Assembly: GCA_913777945.1 (NCBI GenBank)
Contig: CAJYTY010000010.1
Location: forward strand, 1-64,000
Reading direction: 5' to 3'
Origin: an uncultured Acinetobacter sp.
Lineage (GTDB): Bacteria; Pseudomonadota; Gammaproteobacteria; Pseudomonadales; Moraxellaceae
DNA: 64,000 nt
Part shown: positions 39,087 to 48,658 of the stretch, in pieces
Numbering within the stretch: position 1 is the first letter of the stretch
Layout of the letters: every line of letters starts with the position of its first letter
Program-made: the position numbers and the translations under genes
Notes under the pieces: generated by a model
The model's input: only the letters and a program-made list of their open reading frames with translations
The model's database searches: none
What the model was told of the DNA's origin: nothing

Positions 39087-39686
39087 ATGGCGGTGTTTAT
39101 GAGCACAGGGCGAATCCTGAACATTCCTAATATTTTAACTTTGGCGCGTATCGCCCTCATTCCTGTATTTTTGGCAATTGCCTATTGGCCACCTGCAATT
39201 GGAATTGCTGAGCATCATGGGGGAATGATGCGACATTTGGTATTGACTGCAATCTTTGTTCTTGCAGCAGTGACAGATTGGTTCGATGGTTATTTAGCTC
39301 GGACTTTGAATCAGACTTCTGCTTTCGGGCGTTTCCTTGACCCAGTCGCCGATAAGCTTATGGTTGCAGCTGCATTAATTGTATTGGTGCAATGGCAACC
39401 GACGATCTCAATGGCTTTTGCTGCAATTGTGATTATTTCGCGTGAAATTACCGTTTCAGCATTGCGTGAATGGATGGCTGAGTTAGGTGCACGTACTAGC
39501 GTTGCAGTTTCTACGGTAGGAAAGTATAAAACAGCATTTCAAATGATTGCGATTAGTGTGTTCTTATTAAACTGGAAACCACTCGAAATCTGGGCATATG
39601 CTTTACTGTATACCGCCGTTATTTTGACTTTATGGTCGATGTTTATTTATATGAAAGCTGCTTGGCCATATTTAAAACAGCCTTAA
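39087..39686 (+). CDS. pgsA: CDP-diacylglycerol--glycerol-3-phosphate 3-phosphatidyltransferase
   Basis: PgsA makes phosphatidylglycerophosphate, the committed step to phosphatidylglycerol and cardiolipin, in the inner membrane. The CDP-alcohol phosphotransferase motif D-x2-D-G-x2-A-R-x8-G-x3-D-x3-D is complete, with Asp64, Asp67, Gly81, Asp85 and Asp89 (DWFDGYLAR, then FGRFLDPVADK). The remaining part has several membrane segments. The start is ATG at 39087; an ATG four codons later (MSTGRILNIPN) is equally possible, and no strong ribosome site decides between them. Confidence 0.94.
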   Translation: MAVFMSTGRILNIPNILTLARIALIPVFLAIAYWPPAIGIAEHHGGMMRHLVLTAIFVLAAVTDWFDGYLARTLNQTSAFGRFLDPVADKLMVAAALIVLVQWQPTISMAFAAIVIISREITVSALREWMAELGARTSVAVSTVGKYKTAFQMIAISVFLLNWKPLEIWAYALLYTAVILTLWSMFIYMKAAWPYLKQP

Positions 39687-39741
39687 AATGATTTGCCATC
39701 ACTATTTTATTTAAATTTAATAAAAATCTAAATAATCAAAG

Positions 39742-39775
39742 CATTCACTATAAAATTTGTGAAATATAGTGAATG
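39742..39775. promoter_or_regulatory. Perfect 11-bp inverted repeat before the propeller-like gene
   Basis: CATTCACTATA (39742-39752) and TATAGTGAATG (39765-39775), spacer 12 bases, end 30 bases before the next ATG and 56 bases after the pgsA stop. Without a T tail it is more operator-like than terminator-like, but it could also be a 3' structure for pgsA mRNA. Confidence 0.45.
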
Positions 39776-39805
39776 TTAAAAATGATAACGTAGGAACACG
39801 GTTAC

Positions 39806-40966
39806 ATGTCATCTGTATTGTATTTATCAAATCAAGAATTGTATCTATTACAAAATCAAAAAACACAGACTATAGATTGTCATGCGGTCAGTCAGTACAA
39901 GAAAAATTTACAAGAAATTAAGCAGCGCAAACAATGGAAAACCACTGGGACTGGCGCGCAATTTATGGGGTTGACCCATCAAGATGATCCAAATGAGTTA
40001 GCCTATGTATTTCCAGTTGATGCTGTATTGACTGATAATCAACAGATGATTTATGCGGCGCGACTACAAGATGGTTGTGCAATTTATATGAAATCATTAA
40101 CTGAGTTACAACAGCCAGAAGCTTTGGTTCTTAGAAACAATGAATTTATTGTTCATCATCTTGATTATGCAGCGCAAAAACAAAGATTAATTTTATCTGC
40201 AAGTAAAGGTTATGCATATGAAAGGCATCTTTGTGTTTTGGGGCTAGATTCGAATCGCATCCAATATATTACGGAAGGTGACTGTCAAGACGAACATCCA
40301 AGTTTTGATCCTCAAGATCCTGATATTGTTTATTATGATAGCTGTGGTTTTGCCTATGATCATCAAGGTAATGTCAGTGTGGGACCGAAAGAGATTTGTC
40401 GCTTAAATCTAAAAACAGGTGAACTAGAAACAATCATTGCTGATCCGAAGTTTGATTTTTATAAACCAAAAATTGATGCGGCTGGGCAGCTTTATTTCCT
40501 TAAACGTCCATATAAAAATCAGCATCACAGTGGCAATTCACTCAAAGATATTATATTTGCGCCGTTCAAAATTATTCGTGCTGTGATTGGTTGGTTAGAC
40601 TTTTTTACGCAACGTTATACTGGCGAATCGCTTAAGTCGACTTCAGGTAGAAATCCTGCTAAGACTAAACAAAAATCTGAAGAAGAATTATTTGTTGAAG
40701 GTAATTTGATTAAAGCTCAGAAAATTTTGCAACAAAATCAAAGTGCAGGTGAAAAATTTGCTGGTGTGATTCCTCGTAATTGGGAACTGATTCAATATGC
40801 AACGAATGGGGGGCAGAAAGTTCTGAAAAGAGGGGTGTTAGGCTATGCCCTGAATCAGGATGGTTCGCTTTATTATTCAAATGGTAAATATTTGGTTGAA
40901 ATGACGGCTGATCAGACTGAACAGATGCTGGTCGAAGCAAAGCTAATCAATAAAATTATGTGTTAG
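39806..40966 (+). CDS. Propeller-like protein of unknown function
   Basis: A 386-residue soluble protein. Repeating short blocks such as DAVLTDNQQMIYAARL, HHLDYAAQKQRLILSAS, DEHPSFDPQDPDIVYYDS and YKPKIDAAGQLYFLKRP are typical of TolB/WD-like beta-propeller blades. From about 265 to 300 a Lys/Ser-rich insert interrupts the pattern, and one more blade follows at the end. No signal peptide is seen, so it is likely cytoplasmic. I cannot name the function. It has an inverted repeat upstream, so it may be separately regulated. Confidence 0.65.
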   Translation: MSSVLYLSNQELYLLQNQKTQTIDCHAVSQYKKNLQEIKQRKQWKTTGTGAQFMGLTHQDDPNELAYVFPVDAVLTDNQQMIYAARLQDGCAIYMKSLTELQQPEALVLRNNEFIVHHLDYAAQKQRLILSASKGYAYERHLCVLGLDSNRIQYITEGDCQDEHPSFDPQDPDIVYYDSCGFAYDHQGNVSVGPKEICRLNLKTGELETIIADPKFDFYKPKIDAAGQLYFLKRPYKNQHHSGNSLKDIIFAPFKIIRAVIGWLDFFTQRYTGESLKSTSGRNPAKTKQKSEEELFVEGNLIKAQKILQQNQSAGEKFAGVIPRNWELIQYATNGGQKVLKRGVLGYALNQDGSLYYSNGKYLVEMTADQTEQMLVEAKLINKIMC

Positions 40967-41034
40967 TTCAATAGTGATATTTTAACTCATTGTTTATAAA
41001 ATATTTTAATTAATATTTTTAGATAGTGATTAAG

Positions 41035-41061
41035 AAAAAAGCCCATAACAAAGATGGGCTT
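41035..41061 (-). terminator. Terminator of the IclR-type regulator gene
   Basis: AAGCCCAT and ATGGGCTT (41039-41046, 41054-41061) with a T run on the minus strand. It lies about 120 bases past the regulator's stop. Confidence 0.8.
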
Positions 41062-41181
41062 AGTTCTCTGAGGAAAGTCATACTCTTTTTAGGAGGGTAT
41101 GCTGAAGAACATAATCATAATATGAGAATATATTGCTATTTACAACGGATAAAAATGTAAATATTTTTTAAAATTCTCAAT

Positions 41182-41955
41182 TCAGTTTGACTGATTTTCG
41201 GAAAGTGTTGCAAATTTATGTTCAATTTGCGCTGCATTATTTTGCAAGATCTCGATCAGTTTTTGAATATTCAAGAAATCAAAACGATTTTTTGATGCTA
41301 CTAGCGTGAGTGCAATCGGCGCCTCTTTAGTAGAAAAGCGAATCGGCACGGAAAGGCCACATACCATTGGATCAATCTCACCCTGAGATAAATAAAAGCC
41401 TTGTTTTTTAATTTTCCGCATTTGCTGCATAAATTCATCGAGGCTATGGGCAAAGCCTACCTGAGCAAGTTCCTGAGTAAACTGATGATAATAAGCTTGA
41501 ATATGCTGCTTCGAGAGATGAGCAATCACAATTTTGGGTGAAGCACCTACATAAACAGGGCGTGGACAACCTCTTCCGTACGAGATAAGTTCTGCTTCTT
41601 TAAAGGTTTCATGATGTAGATCAATACAATAATCATGGTTTAAATAGGTTAATAAACAACAGAGTTCAGTACGATCTACGATATCACGCATAAAAGGAAT
41701 ACTGATCTGAACCAATGGATCGGTACTATGAGAAATATAATCAAGAACGGCAATTTTAGAGCCTAAAGTGTAGTCTCCTGATGTACCACTAATGCGTTTT
41801 AAAATATCTGTTGAAACAAGTTCTTTAAGATAACGATAGGCTGTGGGTTTTGAGAGACCAAGCTCATCACAAATGATATCGACATTGATAATCGGACGTG
41901 AAACTGAAAATAAATCCAGCACGGTGAGAATTTTACCAAAACTCGAAATTGCCAT
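41182..41955 (-). CDS. IclR-family transcriptional regulator
   Basis: A 257-residue DNA-binding regulator. The N-terminal winged helix has DIICDELGLSKPTAYRYLKEL with the following wing KRISGTSGDYTLGSK. The C-terminal effector domain contains LISYGRGCPRPVYVGASPK and YLSQGEIDPMVCGLSVPI, all usual for IclR. Members commonly control aromatic-compound or efflux genes placed next to them. Here the neighbour in divergent orientation is an AaeB-AaeX-AaeA-type efflux operon, a sensible target. The ligand is not known. Confidence 0.88.
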   Translation of the reverse strand: MAISSFGKILTVLDLFSVSRPIINVDIICDELGLSKPTAYRYLKELVSTDILKRISGTSGDYTLGSKIAVLDYISHSTDPLVQISIPFMRDIVDRTELCCLLTYLNHDYCIDLHHETFKEAELISYGRGCPRPVYVGASPKIVIAHLSKQHIQAYYHQFTQELAQVGFAHSLDEFMQQMRKIKKQGFYLSQGEIDPMVCGLSVPIRFSTKEAPIALTLVASKNRFDFLNIQKLIEILQNNAAQIEHKFATLSENQSN

Positions 41956-42371
41956 GATCCGTTGTCTACTCCTTAAAAATAACGTGAAAATCGAACTTTT
42001 ATTGCTTTATAACAGAAAAGCCCGAGATCGTGTATGGACTTTTAGGTCGGAATATTTTTGCTCAATCAATTAGGAATTGAATTGAGAAAAAATATGGTTT
42101 TTATTGAAAATATTTTAAATTAAAATGAAAAATTATCAAATAGTGATAATTTATATTGACTAATTCGCTTTGTTTTGAAAAAATTATAGATGTAGTGTCT
42201 TTATTGGATAATGAAATTAGTTAAATTATCTCCATTTGCTCTAGACACTATGCCTTGCTCCCCATAATCAGCTTTTTCTTGTCAACTGATTTGATACTCC
42301 AAATCGGTGTAATTTCGTGCCACATTGTTATGTGTCATTAGATCAGGCTGACTTAGAATTGAGACATATTC
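41956..42371. other. Divergent promoter region of the IclR regulator and efflux operon
   Basis: These 416 bases hold no gene. They contain a perfect 9-bp inverted repeat (42130-42152) and a widely spaced 8-bp repeat TAGTGTCT/AGACACTA (42193-42200, 42243-42250), both candidate regulator sites. I did not find a strong sigma70 pair for either gene. Confidence 0.5.
42130..42152. promoter_or_regulatory. Candidate operator: AAATTATCA/TGATAATTT palindrome
   Basis: Two perfect 9-bp arms (42130-42138, 42144-42152) with a 5-base spacer, about 175 bases before the IclR-type gene start and 220 bases before the FUSC gene. IclR proteins bind palindromes as dimers, so this is a fair candidate; binding is inferred. 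Confidence 0.45.
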
Positions 42372-44465
42372 ATGTTACTTAAACAGCTGTTAGCTTTCAG
42401 ACCAAGCCGACTTGATCTTATTTTTGCTTGTAAAACCTTTGTAGCAGGTATGCTGGCACTGTTTATTTCTTTTGAATTAGATTTGATTAATCCTATGTGG
42501 TCGATTGGAACGGTCATGATTATTGCCAATCCTTATTCGGGAATGGTGTCTTCGAAATGTGTATATCGTTTGATTGGAACTGTAGCAGGGGCAGTCATAG
42601 CACTGTTATTAACCCCACATTTTATTAATACGCCGTGGCTATTTACGGTTATTTTATCTCTCTGTGTGGGCTTTGCTTTATATGTGTCATTACTAGACCG
42701 CACGCCGCGTAGCTACGTATTTATGTTGGCAGGATATTCAACTGCCATGATTGTTTACAATGCAATTACCTATATCGATACCTACAATATTTTTGATATC
42801 GCTGTTGCACGTGTACTTGAAATCTCAGTTGGCGTGGTTTCTTCTGCCGTTGTTTCGGCAACTTTTTTTCCAGTTCATGTTGGCGCAATGATTAAGCAAC
42901 GTGTCAATAAAACGTTAAACGATCTAGAAGCAACTTTTGAAAAATTGATCGCAGTTCAAGAAACACCTGAAAATTACACGCAAGTTTTATCTGTGATTAC
43001 TCGTGATGCCTCTGATATTCATGCTTTAGCTGTACATTTGGCTTATGAAAAAGGTGAGTTGAAAGGCATGACCAAACCTTTACAAGAAATGCTACATCAA
43101 GTGTCCTTGGTGGTTGCGAATTTGGTTGCATTGTCTCAACGTGTGAAACAACTCGAACATTTGCACTTAGTTAATCTTGTTTCGAATTTGGATATGATTC
43201 GTCAGCATACTTTGACATTTTTAAAACAAGAGAAAAGTTTAGTACCTGCTGATTTACAGACTTTGCCGATTGGATTTGAAGAGGATTTTGCTGAGCTGAT
43301 TTCTAAAGCAACGTCTGAACAGGAAGTTGTATTGGCTGCATTAAAGATGGATGTACGTCATTTTATAGCCAATATCTTGGCAGTAAAACTACTTTGGCAA
43401 CAGATTCAGCAAGGTAATAAAGAGATTCCAATAGAAATTACAGCAATTACGACGAAATATCCAAGTTTACATCGTGATCATGGTATTGCGATACGAGGTG
43501 GAATTAGTGCCGTATTGATTACTTTTATTGTCACTGCAGCTTGGATTCTGTCAGGTTGGAAGGCGGGTTTTATGATGGCGCAAATGGGGGCTATCACGGC
43601 CTGTATCTTAACAGCATTGGATAACCCAGTACCTGTGCTACGGATTTTTATTTGGGGCAGTATTGTCTCTGCAGGCTTAGTATTCTTATATGCATTTGGT
43701 ATTTTTCCGCATGTGACTCATTTTTGGCAATTGGCTTTGGTGCTATTTCCTGTGTTTTTAGTGGCTGTCACCATGATGGCAAATCAAATGTTAATGCCTG
43801 TAGGAATGGTACTTGGGATTAACACCATGATGGGATTGAATCTGCATAATAAATACACTATGGATGCTGTTTCTTATTTAGATAGTTCATTTGCAATGGT
43901 TCTGGGCGTATTGGTTTCATTAATTGTGATTGATTTAGTTCGAGCTGTTTCACCTGATACCAGTGCAACGCGAATTTTAACTTTACATTATCAGGCGATG
44001 CGTCAGGCATTAAATCTATCTTATGGCAGTGAGTTCAAAATTCATCTACGCAGTATGTTGGACCGAGTTGGAGTATTAAATACCAAAATGGTTCAAAATC
44101 CTGAAGTTAAAATCTCGATTCAGAATGCTCTGATTGAAAGTAGTTCAATTATTGACTTAGTCCGATTGCAAGAAATTAGCCAAAAACTCTCCCAATTGAT
44201 CGGTTTGAAAAATGAAGTCAATGTGCTGCAACAGCAACTGACCGAATATTTTCAAATGCAGGAGAAACAACTTTCTCTAAACCATTTTCCAATTCGAATT
44301 GTACAGCAGATTGATCTATTACAGCGGATTACAGTGCAAATTGAAGATGAGCAACTCGCTCAAAGAATGTTGATTTCTCTGAATAATATTTGTGAAAGCA
44401 TAGGGCATGTCTCAACACAAAAGATGGATTCAGAAACATATGATTTAGGTGTATTGCATGGGTGA
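42372..44465 (+). CDS. FUSC-family inner-membrane efflux protein (AaeB-like)
   Basis: A 697-residue inner-membrane protein. It has two clusters of hydrophobic helices, about 20-170 and 375-520, separated and followed by long soluble helical regions. This is the fusaric-acid-resistance/AaeB layout. FELDLINPMWSIGTVMIIAN and the repeated RGGISAVLITFIVTAAWILS fit the family. AaeB exports hydroxylated aromatic acids in E. coli, together with AaeA. The operon continues with a DUF1656 and an HlyD protein, and the stop overlaps the next start by eight bases. Confidence 0.88.
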   Translation: MLLKQLLAFRPSRLDLIFACKTFVAGMLALFISFELDLINPMWSIGTVMIIANPYSGMVSSKCVYRLIGTVAGAVIALLLTPHFINTPWLFTVILSLCVGFALYVSLLDRTPRSYVFMLAGYSTAMIVYNAITYIDTYNIFDIAVARVLEISVGVVSSAVVSATFFPVHVGAMIKQRVNKTLNDLEATFEKLIAVQETPENYTQVLSVITRDASDIHALAVHLAYEKGELKGMTKPLQEMLHQVSLVVANLVALSQRVKQLEHLHLVNLVSNLDMIRQHTLTFLKQEKSLVPADLQTLPIGFEEDFAELISKATSEQEVVLAALKMDVRHFIANILAVKLLWQQIQQGNKEIPIEITAITTKYPSLHRDHGIAIRGGISAVLITFIVTAAWILSGWKAGFMMAQMGAITACILTALDNPVPVLRIFIWGSIVSAGLVFLYAFGIFPHVTHFWQLALVLFPVFLVAVTMMANQMLMPVGMVLGINTMMGLNLHNKYTMDAVSYLDSSFAMVLGVLVSLIVIDLVRAVSPDTSATRILTLHYQAMRQALNLSYGSEFKIHLRSMLDRVGVLNTKMVQNPEVKISIQNALIESSSIIDLVRLQEISQKLSQLIGLKNEVNVLQQQLTEYFQMQEKQLSLNHFPIRIVQQIDLLQRITVQIEDEQLAQRMLISLNNICESIGHVSTQKMDSETYDLGVLHG

Positions 44466-44673
44466 GATTAACGTTTATGGAATCTATATTCCAATTCTTT
44501 TGGTGCAAGCCATCATTGCCTACGTGCTCTTTAAGCTGATGAGTCCACTGATCGATCGTTTAGTTATAAGAGGTTGGATTGTACTACCTAACATTTTCAA
44601 CTTGTGTTTGTACTTGGGATTGTTGCTGTGTATGCATTGGTTATGTCTTTATTTACAAGGTACAAGCCCTTAA
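44458..44673 (+). CDS. DUF1656 small membrane protein (AaeX-like)
   Basis: A 71-residue inner-membrane protein with two hydrophobic segments (IPILLVQAIIAYVLFKLM and the stretch near FNLCLYLGLLLCMHWLCLYL). It is the DUF1656/AaeX type, which is found with AaeA/AaeB efflux genes. Its exact role is unknown. The ATG at 44458 overlaps the stop of the FUSC gene (ATGGGTGA), so translation is coupled; an upstream GTG at 44449 is less likely. Confidence 0.82.
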   Translation: MGEINVYGIYIPILLVQAIIAYVLFKLMSPLIDRLVIRGWIVLPNIFNLCLYLGLLLCMHWLCLYLQGTSP

Positions 44674-44726
44674 GTAGCTCTCTCCGAAATTTAATAATTT
44701 AAAAATATGTGGTAAAGGTGATGAAC

Positions 44727-45728
44727 ATGAATGCATTTGATGTACGAAAAGTCATACGTCCAATTGTATTAGTACTTTCGGTTTTGATTGCGATATATGC
44801 AGTCGTGCATTTATGGAATTACTACAATGCTGCACCGTGGACACGTGATGGTCGTGTGCGTGGTGATGTGGTTCAAGTGGCTTCAGATGTTAATGGATTA
44901 GTAACTGAGGTGCTGGTACAGGACAATCAAACGGTAAAGAAAGGACAAGTTCTTTTTAAGATTGATGTAGAGCGTCAAGCGCTTGACGTTGAACAAGCTA
45001 AATCTGATTTAGCTAAAGCCAATGCTGGTTTGGCTCAGGCGCATGCAAACTTAGTCGGTTCAAAGGCAAATTTGGCCAAGACTGAAGCTAATATGAAATT
45101 GGCTGAGAAGAATGCAGCACGTTATGCGAGTTTGATGGATGGTGCAATCTCTAAGCAAGAGCAAGATCAGGTTTTTGCTACACGCGATCAGGCGATTGCG
45201 GAAAAAGAGCAGCTAGCAGCGAGTATTGAACAAGCCGAAGCGGCCATCCAACAACAGCAAGCTTTGATCGAAGTAGCGAACAGCAATTTACATTTAGCTC
45301 AGCTCAATATGAGTCGTTCAGCAGTCGTTGCACCTGCGGATGGGACCTTAGCTAACTTTGATTTACGTGTTGGGAATTATGTTAAGGTTGGGCAAGCGGT
45401 TGCTGCGCTGCTAGATCGTCATCAGCTTTATGTCGTGGGTTATTTTGAAGAAACCAAATTGAATCGTATTCATGTCGGTGATTCGGCGACGGTGCAGTTG
45501 ATGGGGGATCGTCAATTAATTCGTGGACATGTTCAAGGTATTGCAACAGGGATCGAAGATCGTGAGCGTTCTGGTAGTTCTAATCTATTAGCAAATGTAA
45601 ACCCTACTTTTAGTTGGGTACGTTTAGCGCAACGTGTGCCTGTAAAAATTGTTTTAGATGAGCAACCTCAGAATCCATTGGCTTTTGTTTCAGGGCGAAC
45701 TGCAACGGTTAGAATTATTGAGAAATAA
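44727..45728 (+). CDS. HlyD-family periplasmic adaptor (AaeA-like)
   Basis: A 333-residue membrane-fusion protein with an N-terminal anchor (IVLVLSVLIAIYAVVHLW). The biotinyl-lipoyl halves are VQDNQTVKKGQVLFKIDV and APADGTLANFDLRVGNYV, joined by a long coiled hairpin (about 85-190, Ala/Lys/Glu-rich). It would link the FUSC protein to an outer-membrane channel. The ATG at 44727 has AAAGG eight bases before it; GTG at 44709 and ATG at 44721 are also in frame. A terminator-like stem overlaps its stop. Confidence 0.9.
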   Translation: MNAFDVRKVIRPIVLVLSVLIAIYAVVHLWNYYNAAPWTRDGRVRGDVVQVASDVNGLVTEVLVQDNQTVKKGQVLFKIDVERQALDVEQAKSDLAKANAGLAQAHANLVGSKANLAKTEANMKLAEKNAARYASLMDGAISKQEQDQVFATRDQAIAEKEQLAASIEQAEAAIQQQQALIEVANSNLHLAQLNMSRSAVVAPADGTLANFDLRVGNYVKVGQAVAALLDRHQLYVVGYFEETKLNRIHVGDSATVQLMGDRQLIRGHVQGIATGIEDRERSGSSNLLANVNPTFSWVRLAQRVPVKIVLDEQPQNPLAFVSGRTATVRIIEK

Positions 45729-45757
45729 TCAGGCGTAGTCTGAGCTGATTTATTTTT
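45726..45757 (+). terminator. Likely terminator of the efflux operon
   Basis: AATCAG/CTGATT (45726-45731, 45744-45749) followed by TATTTTTT. The stem is short and starts in the stop codon. Confidence 0.45.
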
Positions 45758-45839
45758 TAAGAATTACATTCTAAATTTTATTCAAATGGTTTGGGTTGTA
45801 GGCGTGCTAAAGCAGTTATTTTGATGGTCTGGATCTGAT

Positions 45840-45874
45840 TTATCACGGTACATCAGTGTGCTATACCGTGATAA
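45840..45874. terminator. Perfect 11-bp inverted repeat between convergent genes
   Basis: TTATCACGGTA and TACCGTGATAA (45840-45850, 45864-45874), spacer 13 bases, directly before the ruvX stop on the other strand. It lacks a T run but could end either transcript. Confidence 0.45.
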
Positions 45875-45893
45875 AGCGCTTAAATATAAATGA

Positions 45894-46337
45894 TTAAGGT
45901 GTTATTCCATTAGGATCACGATACCAGCTTTGAATGAGTAGCGCAGCTGCGAAACTATCAGCCGATAATCGTTTTGCTTGGCCTTTATTTTGATAAGACT
46001 CAAGTTCTTCTCTCGCTTCGCGTGTAGTCAAGCGCTCATCCACCATCCACGTTTCAATATTGGTTTGATGACGCAAACGTCGTGCAAATTTTCGTGCGCG
46101 AGCAGAGAGTTCAGATTCACTATCATCCATATTTAATGGTAAACCGACTAAAAAAAGATTGGGCTGCCATTCTTTGACAAGTTTTAATAGTTGGTTCCAG
46201 TCAGGGATACCATCTTTCATCACGAATAATGGCAGAGGATTAGCACTCTCAATAGTTGATTGACCAATTGCGATCCCCATTTTTTGAGTACCAAAATCAA
46301 AGGCCATAATGGATTGCGAAGTTTTAAAATCAGGCAT
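45894..46337 (-). CDS. ruvX: Holliday junction resolvase-like RuvX (YqgF)
   Basis: A 147-residue RNase H-fold protein. The metal-binding acidic residues are in [15 protein letters not shown] (first strand), VDERLTT and [13 protein letters not shown]. In bacteria this family is linked to 16S rRNA 5' processing and possibly to Holliday-junction cleavage. It overlaps the algH stop by eight bases (ATGCCTGA), a common pair. The ATG at 46337 is chosen; a frame extension to 46355 has only a weak start. Confidence 0.93.
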   Translation of the reverse strand: MPDFKTSQSIMAFDFGTQKMGIAIGQSTIESANPLPLFVMKDGIPDWNQLLKLVKEWQPNLFLVGLPLNMDDSESELSARARKFARRLRHQTNIETWMVDERLTTREAREELESYQNKGQAKRLSADSFAAALLIQSWYRDPNGITP

Positions 46338-46884
46338 GACCAATCTCTGAAGCAAACCATGTACGGTCTACCCCAATTTTTTTGTATGCCGCATCCCAAC
46401 GATCGCCATAAGGTAGATTAAAGATTAAATCCATGTCTGAGTCACAAATCAACCAGTCACCACGTGCCATTTCTTCTTCAAGCTGATTTTTGCCCCAGCT
46501 GGCATAGCCTAGAGCAATTTGGTAACGACCGACACCTTCGTTATGTGCAATTGCATCCAAAATATCTTTACTGGTGGTAATGCAAACATTTTCACCGACT
46601 GCGATTGATGAATGCCAAGTAGGTTGACCTGTGTGTAGTACAAAACCTGCTTCTGGGCGTAATGGTCCACCTTGCAACACGGCATGAGGTTGTACATTAT
46701 CGGCATCAATCTCTAAATCATTCAATAATTCTTTGATTTGTAACTCAGAAGGGCGATTGATAATAATGCCTTGTGCACCATCTTCATCATGGCGTGCCAC
46801 ATAGATAACAGTATTGGCAAAGAAGTCATCTGTTATGTCTGGTGGAGCGATGAGACAACGGTGAGTTAGATATTGTTTCGTCAC
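46330..46884 (-). CDS. AlgH/YqgE family protein (UPF0301)
   Basis: A 184-residue cytoplasmic protein of the AlgH/YqgE family, with [32 protein letters not shown] and [16 protein letters not shown]. AlgH is needed for full alginate expression in Pseudomonas, but the molecular role is still unclear. The start is GTG at 46884 with GGAG ten bases upstream. It is translationally coupled to ruvX. Confidence 0.92.
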   Translation of the reverse strand: MTKQYLTHRCLIAPPDITDDFFANTVIYVARHDEDGAQGIIINRPSELQIKELLNDLEIDADNVQPHAVLQGGPLRPEAGFVLHTGQPTWHSSIAVGENVCITTSKDILDAIAHNEGVGRYQIALGYASWGKNQLEEEMARGDWLICDSDMDLIFNLPYGDRWDAAYKKIGVDRTWFASEIGHA

Positions 46885-46999
46885 CTAGGCGATTCTCCAT
46901 CAAAAATATTATGCTGATCTATCTATATAGGTTCTTCTTATCAACATACAAGAGTTAATCGGATTTCGCCAATCTTTTTCTCACATTTTGTTATGCGTA

Positions 47000-48658
47000 T
47001 TAAGCTGATTGAAATTTTAGTTGACGCAGTTGTTTGGCATGTTGCAAGGTGGTTTCGCTAATCTCGACGCCGCCAGACATACGTGCCAGTTCTAGAATGC
47101 GTTGTTCCTCATTTAACTCAATAATGGTACTGCTTGCTGGATCTGTTTGTTGTTTTTTGACCAATAAGTGTTGGTCAGACTGTGCAGCAACTTGAGCTTG
47201 GTGAGTGATACAGAGCAGTTGTACATGTTGAGCCAAATCAGCGAGTAAACGACCAACCACTTCGGCCGTACCACCACTAATTCCGACATCAATTTCATCA
47301 AAGACCAAAACTTCGGATTCTGTTTTTTCAGCATTCATCACTTGCATGACCAGTGCAATACGAGAGAGTTCACCGCCAGAAGCAACGCGAGCCAACGGTT
47401 GTGGCGGAATCCCTTTATTGGCAGTGAAAAGAAGCTGAATAAAGCTGAGACCTTCGGCATTTGCTTCCATTGGCTCGAACTTAAATTCAAAATATGCTTC
47501 AGGTAGAGCAAGGGGTTTCACTTGTTCAGTCAATTGCTTCGCCAATGGAACTGCGGCAGCACGACGAATTTGATCTAGATGTTCAGCTTTTTGCATAAAA
47601 ATTTGATAAGAAATTTCTACCTGTTCAGCTAAGGTTTCAGGATCTTCTAATAGATGTAATTGCTCTAATTCCTGTTGCCAAGTTTCATATTCTTGTTTGA
47701 GTAATTCAGGTTGGGTACGGTGTTTGCGCGCGAGACGATGGAAAATTTCTAAGGTTGTATTGAGCTGTTCCATTCTTTCAGGATCAAAACTTTGGCGATC
47801 AATAAATTGACGTAAACTCGCGGTTGCATCTTCAATCTCACTTTGCGCATTGAGTAACGAATTATAAATATTTGATAACTGTTCACTGCGTCCTGCATGA
47901 GACTCTAAACGACGAATGATTGAAGCAACTTCTTGAGTGATATTTTGTTCAGCCTCATCCAAGACATTTAGACTGTAACTACAGTCTTGCATAATATGTT
48001 CATGATGGCTGAGACGATCAAATTCTTGTTCAATCTCTCGATAATCCGTTTGGACAATCTCTTCAAGTTCTTCTATTTGGGATTCTAAATTTTGTATTTT
48101 TTGAATACGCGTGGCTTGCGCATCCAAAGCGGCTTGATGTTGGCGAATGTTTTTTTGCCATGTGCTATACGCTTCACGTACTTCATCAGCTGGTTCGGCA
48201 AAATTATGATAACGATCTAACCAGTGCTTCGGATAAGGGGGCTCAAGTAATTGCTGTTGGCTATGCTGGCTATAAAGTTGTACCAGTAAGCGTCCAATTT
48301 CTTTTAACTCTGACAAGCTACTTGGACGCCCATTGATCCATGCTTTACTTCGACCTGTCGCAAATATCACACGTCTTAAATGAATTTCACCAGAATCATC
48401 ATCTAGTTCATGTTCTGTGAGCCATTTTGCTTCCGCACTTTCAGTTTGATAACTAAATACAGCAGTGACATCTGCTTTGTCTGCACCATAACGGACATAG
48501 TTGGTATCGGTACGTTCACCTAAGCATGCAGACAGTGCATCTAACAATAACGATTTTCCTGCACCAGTTTCCCCAGTCAAAACATTGAAACCTTGTTCAA
48601 TATCTAAAGCTAAATGGTCTGCAAGTGCAAAATTAATTAAAGTTAAATGGGTGAGCAT
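47000..48658 (-). CDS. recN: DNA repair protein RecN
   Basis: A 552-residue SMC-like ATPase that helps repair double-strand breaks and, in competent bacteria, transformation. Walker A GETGAGKS is at about 31-38. Long coiled-coil arms follow (about 150-350). The signature RVASGGELSRIALVMQV and Walker B SEVLVFDEIDVGISGG are near the end. The ATG at 48658 (MLTHLTLINFALADHL) is the family start; the frame is open for seven more codons upstream. It is a single gene. Confidence 0.96.
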   Translation of the reverse strand: MLTHLTLINFALADHLALDIEQGFNVLTGETGAGKSLLLDALSACLGERTDTNYVRYGADKADVTAVFSYQTESAEAKWLTEHELDDDSGEIHLRRVIFATGRSKAWINGRPSSLSELKEIGRLLVQLYSQHSQQQLLEPPYPKHWLDRYHNFAEPADEVREAYSTWQKNIRQHQAALDAQATRIQKIQNLESQIEELEEIVQTDYREIEQEFDRLSHHEHIMQDCSYSLNVLDEAEQNITQEVASIIRRLESHAGRSEQLSNIYNSLLNAQSEIEDATASLRQFIDRQSFDPERMEQLNTTLEIFHRLARKHRTQPELLKQEYETWQQELEQLHLLEDPETLAEQVEISYQIFMQKAEHLDQIRRAAAVPLAKQLTEQVKPLALPEAYFEFKFEPMEANAEGLSFIQLLFTANKGIPPQPLARVASGGELSRIALVMQVMNAEKTESEVLVFDEIDVGISGGTAEVVGRLLADLAQHVQLLCITHQAQVAAQSDQHLLVKKQQTDPASSTIIELNEEQRILELARMSGGVEISETTLQHAKQLRQLKFQSA

